Shown here: piece after piece, positions 56,798-64,000 of the stretch | Layout: every line of letters starts with the position of its first letter | Position numbering within the stretch: the first letter of the stretch is position 1 | NCBI GenBank assembly: GCA_958450325.1 | Contig: OY288257.1 | Span: 56,692,938 to 56,756,937 of the forward strand | Length of the DNA: 64,000 bases | Reading direction: 5' to 3' | Source of the DNA: Agrostemma githago | Taxonomy: Eukaryota; Streptophyta; Magnoliopsida; Caryophyllales; Caryophyllaceae | Notes under the pieces: generated by a model | What the model saw: the letters and a program-made list of their open reading frames with translations, nothing else | What the model was told of the DNA's origin: nothing | The model's database searches: none | Position numbers and translations under genes: made by a program

Positions 56798-58115
56798 CGT
56801 CGGTCGTTTTCATATTTTAATATGGGTCGTTCGTCGCATCTTTTTTTTTATTACTAATAATCATAAAACTATTTTTCATATAACGTTCTTAAAATACGAT
56901 ACCGATTCTCTAATCGAATATCGTATCCACAAGAACTAAATTAAATTGATTCTCGTTGATGCTAACAAAAATCATTACATCTTTTTAAACAAAATTCGAT
57001 GATTTTAAACGCGGAGAGAATTAACATCTTTTTCGTTCAAAATTCTTTTTTTCAATTTTCGTTCAAAACAAACTTTTTTCAAAACTTTTTCTAAAGTCAT
57101 TCCGACTATTCGATATCGATTTCATAATCGAGTATCGAATACGACGAATATCGAAAATATAAATCGAGTATAAATTAATCCATATTTGTACGCGATCTAT
57201 AAAAATTAACGATTTTCGAACAAACAAAAAAAAAAACCGAACAGGCTGCCACACGAGTCGCGCGCCTGTCAGGCGACTCGCGCAGCAGCCTGGTTCGCCG
57301 AGCCTATTTTTTTTCGTTTCGTCGCTTTTCTATTTTTTTATTCCTTTCGAACCTTATATTAAAATGCGACTTTTGCGACATATTTCGATAAAATACTTTT
57401 TTTGACCTCGGTCAACACGTGTTAATCCATCACGTGACGTTAAAACTTTTTTCGAGTCACGCATATTATTTATTCATGTCTTTATTCGATTTATTCACCG
57501 TTACTAACTCGTTTTCTCGTGTTTGTAGCTTTTTATTTGTTTTTTATCATTTTATTAGACTAAAACGAACTTCACATGCTAAAATAACTTTGACGTTATT
57601 AGTTTAATATGCATTAAACGACTTAGCAACCCACTTATTTATTTTTCTCACATGCTTAGGAAAATAATGTTTGCATATCATTCAACTGTCGAACTAACCC
57701 GTGTACACCAAAAACGAACGATATCCTAGTAAAGGTCGCTAAGTGCGGGCGGAGTTGGGTGTTCTTAGTGAACTTCCCAACACGTACCCTCACCCCTTAC
57801 TCAGAACCATGGTTTCCGGATGTCCGAATCCATTGGCTACGAGAGTCATTCAATATACGATTAACCGCTCCAGTCGGCATCGGTATCGATATGCAAAGGG
57901 ACGAGCCCAATAAACTCTGATATCGGAAATGGGCCGTATTTTGTATACGGCCCACTACGACATAGAGTGGGCTCGAATGGTTCCGAATAACCACAAAATT
58001 CGGTGGCGACTCCTACTTCGATTTAAATTTCAATTTGACCATCTCATATGGAGATTCATTCGCCTCCCCAAACCCGCGCGTGGCCGCGTCGGGGTGGACT
58101 TATGTCATGTCCACA
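55825..58115 (+). repeat. 5' LTR of element C
   Basis: 2291 bp, from TGTAGACACCCACATTTTGA to GTCATGTCCACA. It contains the promoter at 56434, a conserved AAGCATGTAGGTTGAGGGTG, and a run of about 30 T at 56767-56797. Confidence 0.93.
56434..56444 (+). promoter_or_regulatory. TATA box of the element C LTR
   Basis: CTATAAATAGG, repeated at 63042-63052 in the 3' LTR. An equivalent TATAAATA is at the same relative place in element B. Confidence 0.75.
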
Positions 58116-58118
58116 ATT

Positions 58119-58138
58119 TGGCGACTCCGCTGGGGATC
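58119..58138 (+). promoter_or_regulatory. Primer-binding site of element C (tRNA-Arg)
   Basis: TGGCGACTCCGCTGGGGATC matches the complement of the 3' end of plant tRNA-Arg(ACG) with CCA. It lies three bases after the LTR end. Ogre-type elements also use tRNA-Arg. Confidence 0.85.
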
Positions 58139-59187
58139 AACTGATGAGTCACTTACCATCGGCAACCCTAGGGTGAGACTCGAAAAGAAATCGTTCGAAT
58201 AGTAATGTACACGTTTTAGTTCAATGGGCCTTGCATAACCCAATCTTTCCCGGGCCGGTTACTTGTGACCGACGTCCCACTATACCACGGTGCATTCCTA
58301 CATGGGTGCGCTAAAGACATCGATGGTGGATTTCGTCTAGGTTTTGCGGCATGTCCTAAGACCAACTCGGCTTAGGGAGTCCGTCCTCAATACGAGAAAG
58401 TCATCGTTGTTGGTATAGACCCTATTAGACCGACCGAGACTTAGACTAAGAGCATACATGGCGTCATTATACTGTTCCGTGACTACGTGCTACTTGATCC
58501 ATGTCTCGTCTTTTCAAAAACCATCGTTTTCAAAAAAAAACTTGCATCTTTTTCGAAAACTATCCATTTTGCCAAACTCGGAAAGCTACTGAATTTAGGA
58601 CTTATGATTTTGACTCAAAATAGCCTATTTTTAGCCGGTATGCTGTCCAAAACTTTTCAAAAAATTCGAAAATCTCGGCCCAATGACACCTTTTCTTCGA
58701 TTTTCAAAAAAGATCGGGCCATCCTATCCGACTTTACTCGGTTTTCAAATTCAAATCCTCTTTTCAAACCTTCTTCTTCTTAGGACTTCCCGTATTTAGC
58801 AGTGTCGGGTCTTGTCATAAGTAGCAAGAGTCTATAGCGTCGAAACTCCGTCGATCTTACATCACGGGTTTCCACCCCATCCCAAGTCCGCCTTATTAGT
58901 CAAGGCACGGCCCACCTATGTAAGACAAACTCCTACAAAGGGAAGCCCACTTACACAATCGAGTCCAAAGTCTGGGGATTAGCTCACACGTAGGTTTTTC
59001 TTCGAACAGGACCAGGCCCACTCTACCGAAATCCTAAAGAAAGCCCACCATCCATGAGTCACCCGTCTAGGAGTTGGTTTTTAGTCCGTTTCCGAGTCTA
59101 GTCGTTTTTCTCGGGATGCACCTTTCGATCTGGCTCCGATTCTGATTACACGGTGTTCTTACAGACAGGCCACCTCACACCGGAACC
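58139..59187 (+). other. Untranslated leader of element C
   Basis: About 1.05 kb without a sustained frame. It is alignable with the leader of element B, for example GACCGACGTCCCACTATACC, GCGGCATGTCCT and GGGAGTCCGTCC. It probably carries packaging signals. Confidence 0.6.
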
Positions 59188-60030
59188 ATGACTAAGGACG
59201 CTATTGATCAAGTGAGCACCTCGTTGGCCAAGATCCAAGATCAACTGAACCAGATGAGGGGAGACCAAACCGCCATTGCCACCCGTTTGAGTACCTTGGA
59301 ACAAAGGACTCCTAAGGTCGGGAATGAAACCACTGGGCCCATAGCTGAACTGGCCAACGCAGTCCGCAAGCTGGAGGAACAGGTCCACCTGTCGACCAAC
59401 AATTCAATCCATACGGAAAATTCTCGTTCCTATTCACCTTTGACCGACGAGCTGCCCGCTAACCTCAACCTGACAGGCCTACCAATGTTCGACGGGACTG
59501 AAGACCCGGTATTACATATCCGGGCTTTCAAAGAATTCATGGCCATCAAAGGAGTGAAATCAACCATGTTCAAGCACCTGTTTGCTTCCTCCCTCGAGAA
59601 GCACCCGAAAGCCTGGTACTACAGGCTTGACTCCAAGAAGTACAAGACTTGGGATGACGTGGCGAGGGAATTCGCTCGGAATTATGCCGATAATACCGAG
59701 ATCTAGACCACGATGCGTACTTTAGAAGTCATGGCCCAAGAGCCCAAGGAAGGTTTCACTAAGTACCTTCAAAGGTGGAGGGCCGAGAGTGTGAAGTTGG
59801 TGGACAAGCCCAACGAGAAGACACTAGTGGAGGCGTTCATCAACAACCTCCTACCTTCCTACCGAATCCATCTTAGGTATGCCGGCATTTCCAACTTTGC
59901 AGTGCTTACCGAAATGGGCACTAGGATTGAAGATGATCTTCGACACAATGAAGATCCGGGTGAAGCTTCTGTGAGCACATGCACGTGACTATTGTGGGCA
60001 CATCTATAATGACTGCAGGAAACCGAGCCC
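59188..60030 (+). pseudogene. gag of element C
   Basis: From M-T-K-D-A-I-D-Q-V a coiled-coil-like N-terminus (about residues 1-70) leads to L-P-M-F-D-G-T-E-D-P-V-L-H-I-R-A-F and K-A-W-Y-Y-R-L. A single in-frame TAG (59704-59706) precedes T-T-M-R-T-L-E-V-M-A-Q and F-T-K-Y-L-Q-R-W-R, open to 59988 (Retrotrans_gag layout). Next, in another frame, D-Y-C-G-H-I-Y-N-D-C-R-K is the end of a zinc knuckle, directly followed by non-coding DNA. The TAG might be recent; the knuckle junction is shared with element B. Confidence 0.85.
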
Positions 60031-60221
60031 GTGTTTTCCTTTTACCTGTTCCATGTCTGACATAGAAAGCCACATAACCACCCTTAGTAGGAGCGGTATC
60101 GAATCCTATGACGAATCTAGGTAGTCTCCTAGTTTGGGTCCAAGACGGGAGGCAAGCCCATTTCCCACAATAAACACCCATCCGATAAGATCAACCGATC
60201 CCTACCTTTGGTATTAGTCCA

Positions 60222-60600
60222 ACCAAAATTCAAAAAACCCATGACCGGGGCTGAGAGGTCAACAAAAATTCAAAAAACCCATGACGGGGCTGAGAGGTCA
60301 ACCAAAATTCAAAAAACCCATGACCGGGGCTGAGAGGTCAACCAACATTCAAAAAACCCATGACCGGGGCTGAGAGGTCAACCAAAATTCAAGAAACCCA
60401 TGACCGGGGCTGAGAGGTCAACCAAACTTCAAGAAACCCATGACCGGGGCTGAGAGGTCAACCAACATTCAAAAAAAAAACCATGACCGGGGCTAAGAGG
60501 TCAACCAGCAAAAATTCAAAAAACTCATGACCGGGGCTAAGAGGTCAATCAAAAAAATCAAATACCCATGACCATGGTCAACGGTCAACTCAAGTGAAAA
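60222..60600 (+). repeat. Tandem array, unit about 40 bp, eight or nine copies
   Basis: The unit reads CCATGACCGGGGCTGAGAGG then TCAACCAAAATTCAAAAAAC. Copies start near 60239, 60279, 60318, 60358, 60398, 60438, 60481 and 60526, with a degenerate one near 60565. Confidence 0.95.
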
Positions 60601-62055
60601 TCCTTTGACCGGGGTATGGTCAAATTCAAAATTATCAATACCATCCAATAGGGGAGTGACAGTCAAGCTGGTCAGCTAGCACCACATCTAGCCTTCCCAC
60701 ATTATAACCCTCAAGACCTTCCCAAGACCTAGGCTAGAGACAGCCCGGAATTTTGAGGATTCAAGCTCCATAGGATACCCTAACCATTAGGGCCAGACAT
60801 GGAAATCAGATCCCGCATTATCAAACCTACCCCGATCGAAGTTCGAGTCATTATTACTCGACTTCCCCCTTTTCTACCACATTACAATACCTTACCCTTG
60901 AAGCCTTAGCTCCACAAAATCGAGCTCCAGATTTCGAATCATCGAAGCCACTTACTTCCTAGCATCACATTTCCAAAAACATCTAAACCAGTTACCAGCC
61001 CCAAACACGGGAATTCAACTTGCGGTCGGCATAGAACATGCCCAAATAGTTCACACCACCTCTGGGGGCTACCCCAGAAAATGCTCACAGTCACAGGATC
61101 AACATCCTAACTATTCTAGCCCTTTGGTCAAGACATCATTGGGAATGCACCTAGCCTACACCATTGCTATGGCTAGTTACACACAAAGCCCTAGTAAACT
61201 AGGCACCATAATACATTTTTCAACACTGAACTACTGCTTGGTTTGATTTCACTACACGTGAATACGTAGGCAGCCTTTCAACAAAGGCACAACCACCCAC
61301 ATTGACACAAATTCAAAAAGCATCATCATTCCGGTCACGACACTGTCATGTTCTCAACAGCTAGCTTTGTTGTCCCGGGGGCTTCTCTTAGGCAGAAGTT
61401 CTCCATCCATTCACATAATCCAATATACCTTCAAAATCTAGCCTCCTTTCTTTAGTGAGTCCTAGTACTCGGCCCAGTCGAAGACAAGAATCTGTCAGAG
61501 ACTCGAAGCAATACCTACTTCGGGAACATACCCCGAAACTAAAAAAATTCAAAAGAACACCAATCTACGGCATTGCTACCACAAAGCCCTGTCGTACGGA
61601 AACAATCTCACTCTGAGGATTCGTCCATGTTGCCACTCGCCTAGGCTACGGAATAGCGCAACTTAAGAGTCTTGTCATCTTAGGTGGCCCATCCCCTACC
61701 GAGTCACGGTCCAACCCATAGGGAATCCAGTCGTGTCTGCCGACTCGTCCGGTCACGTCTAGAGTCGAGTCTGTCGGTATATCTCCCTACTTCACTTAGG
61801 CATACAGGCGTAACAGGCCTAACCAGGAATTTTTAGGAATCCGTGTCAGAATCTGATCAGGAATCAAGTCATCCCAAACATTCCTTTTCTTCCAAATCTT
61901 CCAAAATTTCCGCCATTTTAAAAAAAAAATCGGTTTTTTCCAAAAAAAAAAATCAACCAAAAATCATTTTTCTCCCCCAGCACGAGTCGATGTTTATCTG
62001 TATGTTGCATGCAAAATAGACAGGTATCCCAAGACTCCCGGAGAATTATCAAAGT
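60601..62055 (+). other. Non-coding 3' half of element C
   Basis: No reading frame with family motifs. It is conserved with element B at 35700-37140 in reverse, for example GCTACCCCAGAAAATGCTCA, TGCGGTCGGCATAG and GTAGGCAGCCTTTCAA. Conservation without coding points to a structural or packaging role, or simply to shared descent. Confidence 0.6.
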
Positions 62056-62059
62056 TCTC

Positions 62060-62245
62060 AATGAAAATTCAAGGAATCGGATGTATCAGTAAGAGGTACA
62101 TCCGCAGCTTCTAATAGAGGCTCCCGCGCAATTCAAAGATGGGACGTATCAGTAAGCGGTACACCCATAGCCTCCAAGGCAAACTCCCACGCAATTTCAA
62201 GATGAAGATTGTCTGTAAACAGACAAATCCAAGACTTTTTTAGTA
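62060..62245 (+). repeat. Three hairpin-like modules in element C
   Basis: GGATGTATCAGTAAGAGG followed by TACATCC forms a perfect 7-bp stem. GACGTATCAGTAAGCGG with TACACCC, and GATTGTCTGTAAACAGACAA with ATC, follow at similar spacing. They correspond in position to the five modules of element B. Confidence 0.7.
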
Positions 62246-62417
62246 GAAAGTCCCGACGCCGTTATTGACATCTATCCAGGTATGATTTCTATCTTATGGC
62301 TGGCGAGCCCTTCATGCAAGTCTAATGGACTCTAAACGACCCGATCGGAAGTCTGCCAGGTCTTAATCCTCGATTGGCCTGGTAGCTACTCTGACTTTCG
62401 CCTTGTCCAAGCCTCAG

Positions 62418-62432
62418 TCAGAGTGGGGGCTC
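62418..62432 (+). promoter_or_regulatory. Polypurine tract of element C
   Basis: AGAGTGGGGGCTC directly precedes the 3' LTR. Confidence 0.75.
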
Positions 62433-64000
62433 TGTAGACACCCACATTTTGACCGCCAGGTGTCTATAGTAGGTCCTGCCAAACACCCGATGATGATAGG
62501 ACGCAAACGTGCTTTAATAGACTCGGATATGGGCTCGAAATCATGGAAATTTGGTTTAGGCTTATTACGGAGTACAAATCTCACAAAACGGACCTCAAAT
62601 CCAAGCCCAGTAGGTCGTTTCGAGTCAAATAAGACCAATTTGGGTCGATTCCGGCACCAGGGGTAAAACCGTCTTTTAGCGACCGAGTCAAACCCGGTCA
62701 AAGATATTTTTTCCCGAGTCACACGAGCTGGCCGTGACACTACACGGCTAATTCGGACTCAAACACCACAAAAATCAGCTTTCAAATAATATTAAACAAA
62801 TCCGTTTAAGGATAGAATTCGATCTCAAGTAGAAATTCTATCCGGAAACCGAATCAGACACCGACCGAGCTCCAAATACTCGGCCAAGACAGCCGAATAC
62901 TCGGCCAACACTCCCCAACCAGCCGAATACTTGGCTTCTCCACCAAGAAACGAGACTTTCATTCCCTTTCGAACTCTCGCGTTTCCTATCCAAACCGGTA
63001 TTTCTTGCCACACAAGCAAGACTACCTCCACTCCTATACTCCTATAAATAGGACCTCATATTCAACACAAAAAAAACACGATTTATCTATCACACGTCTA
63101 GCATACATACACCCTCGATATCTAGCAATTCCTGACGTAATCCCGAAGTAGCCTCGAAATACCGACGAAACCAACCCAGTCATCCGGCCGAGCCCACCGT
63201 CTCACACACATAAAAAAACGCACCAAACCGACACCTTAACTCATCCCGCATCATCTCGACGCTCCCGTGCCTAAGCCACCGTCCGATGAGCTCTATACCG
63301 AGAAACTAAAGCATGTAGGTTGAGGGTGTAAATCAAACCCGATTCTCTCTTCTCTTTTCTCCTCCTCTCCGTCCTTTTCTTTTTTTTTTTTTTTTTTTTT
63401 TTTATTTTCGTCGGTCGTTTTCATATTTTAATATGGGTCATTCGTCGCATATTTTTTTTTATTACTAATAATCATAAAACTATTTTTCATATAACGTTCT
63501 TAAAATACGATACCGATTCTCTAATCGAATATCGTATCCACAAGAACTAAATTAAATTAATTCTCGTTGATGCTAACAAAAATCATTACATCTTTTTAAA
63601 CAAAATTCGATGATTTTAAACGCGGAGAGAATTAACATCTTTTTCGTTCAAAATTCTTTTTTTCAATTTTCGTTCAAAACAAACGTTTTTCAAAACTTTT
63701 TCTAAAGTCATTCCGACTATTCGATATCGATTTCATAATCGAGTATCGAATACGACGAATATCGAAAATATAAATCGAGTATAAATTAATCCATATTTGT
63801 ACGCGATTTATAAAAATTAACGATTTTCGAACAAACAAAAAAAAACCCGAACAGGCTGCCACGCGAGTCGCGCGCCTGTCAGGCGACTTGCGCAGCAGCC
63901 TGGTTCGCCGAGCCTATTTTTTTTCGTTTCTTCGCTTTTCTATTTTTTTATTCCTTTCGAACCTTATATTAAAATGCGACTTTTGCGACATATTTCGATA
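62433..64000 (+). repeat. 3' LTR of element C, truncated by window end
   Basis: The first 1568 bp of the LTR are present. About nine substitutions are seen in the first 450 bp against the 5' LTR, and fewer further on. Confidence 0.93.

Larger units (their letters stand above)
55825..64000 (+). mobile_element. Element C: young pol-less Ty3 retrotransposon (TR-GAG-like), 3' end outside window
   Basis: LTR 55825-58115, tRNA-Arg PBS, a leader of about 1 kb, gag, a long non-coding half, PPT, and the 3' LTR from 62433. The internal region is only 4.3 kb and has no protease, RT or integrase. The LTR copies look about 98% identical over the compared part. Because element B has the same architecture, lack of pol is a family property. 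Movement would need enzymes from an autonomous Tat/Ogre-type partner. Confidence 0.85.

Noticed and set aside
60222..60600. CRISPR-like regular repeats
   Set aside because: Units of 40 bp are directly adjacent without unique spacers, lie inside a plant retrotransposon and have no cas genes; this is a simple tandem array.

Overview
This is a plant nuclear window made almost entirely of transposable elements and their wreckage. It has introns with GT/AG borders, FAR1/MULE, hAT, CACTA, RPA1-like and Ty3/gypsy coding remnants, tRNA-derived SINE-like pieces, L1-type LINE tails and a Stowaway-like MITE, and no bacterial features. Tat-lineage elements with an antisense ORF, a PB1-like MULE protein and the general repeat style suggest a dicot, possibly Caryophyllales; that placement is an inference and weak. 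I see no intact cellular gene. Every recognisable coding region carries a stop, a frameshift or a truncation, apart from a few short exons.

Layout. (1) 1-5330: a two-gene Mutator-like element with a FAR1-type transposase (+) facing a second transposon gene (-). Dozens of copies of an 11-bp motif flip orientation around the transposase core. (2) 6563-10162: a decayed 11-exon RPA1 (replication factor A large subunit)-like gene (-), with a MITE in one intron. (3) 11145-23642: a non-autonomous MULE of about 1.1 kb that was hit by a truncated LINE (TSD TAATCTCTAT) and by a complete 10.96-kb Tat-lineage Ty3 retrotransposon. The latter has two 742-bp LTRs, TSD GGGGT, gag-PR-RT-RH-aRH-INT and an antisense ORF. 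(4) 24596-26428: a SINE-like insertion and the 5' part of a PB1-domain MULE gene.

(5) 26443-35284: a decayed minus-strand Ty3 element (element D). Its gag is split by a 3.8-kb hAT element with 8-bp TSDs, and its pol remnant is split by a MULE-type MITE with 9-bp TSD TATTTTAAA. (6) 35285-47185: a minus-strand, pol-less Ty3 element (element B). A CACTA element sits in its interior and a solo LTR (TSD ACGAT) in its 5' LTR. (7) 47186-55824: AT-rich filler with a Stowaway MITE, a LINE tail, tandem duplications and a 950-bp fold-back element. (8) 55825-64000: a young plus-strand relative of element B (element C) with 2291-bp LTRs, a gag-only coding region and no pol; its 3' LTR runs off the window.

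How the parts relate. Elements B and C share PBS type (tRNA-Arg), LTR ends, leader, the same disrupted gag zinc knuckle and the same long non-coding 3' half. They therefore look like copies of one propagating non-autonomous (TR-GAG-like) family that needs pol from another element. Their 3' halves carry repeated hairpin-like modules that differ in primary sequence. This and the inverted motif arrays of the first MULE are the two observations I consider most likely to be under-described. All similarity statements come from reading the sequence; no database search was run.
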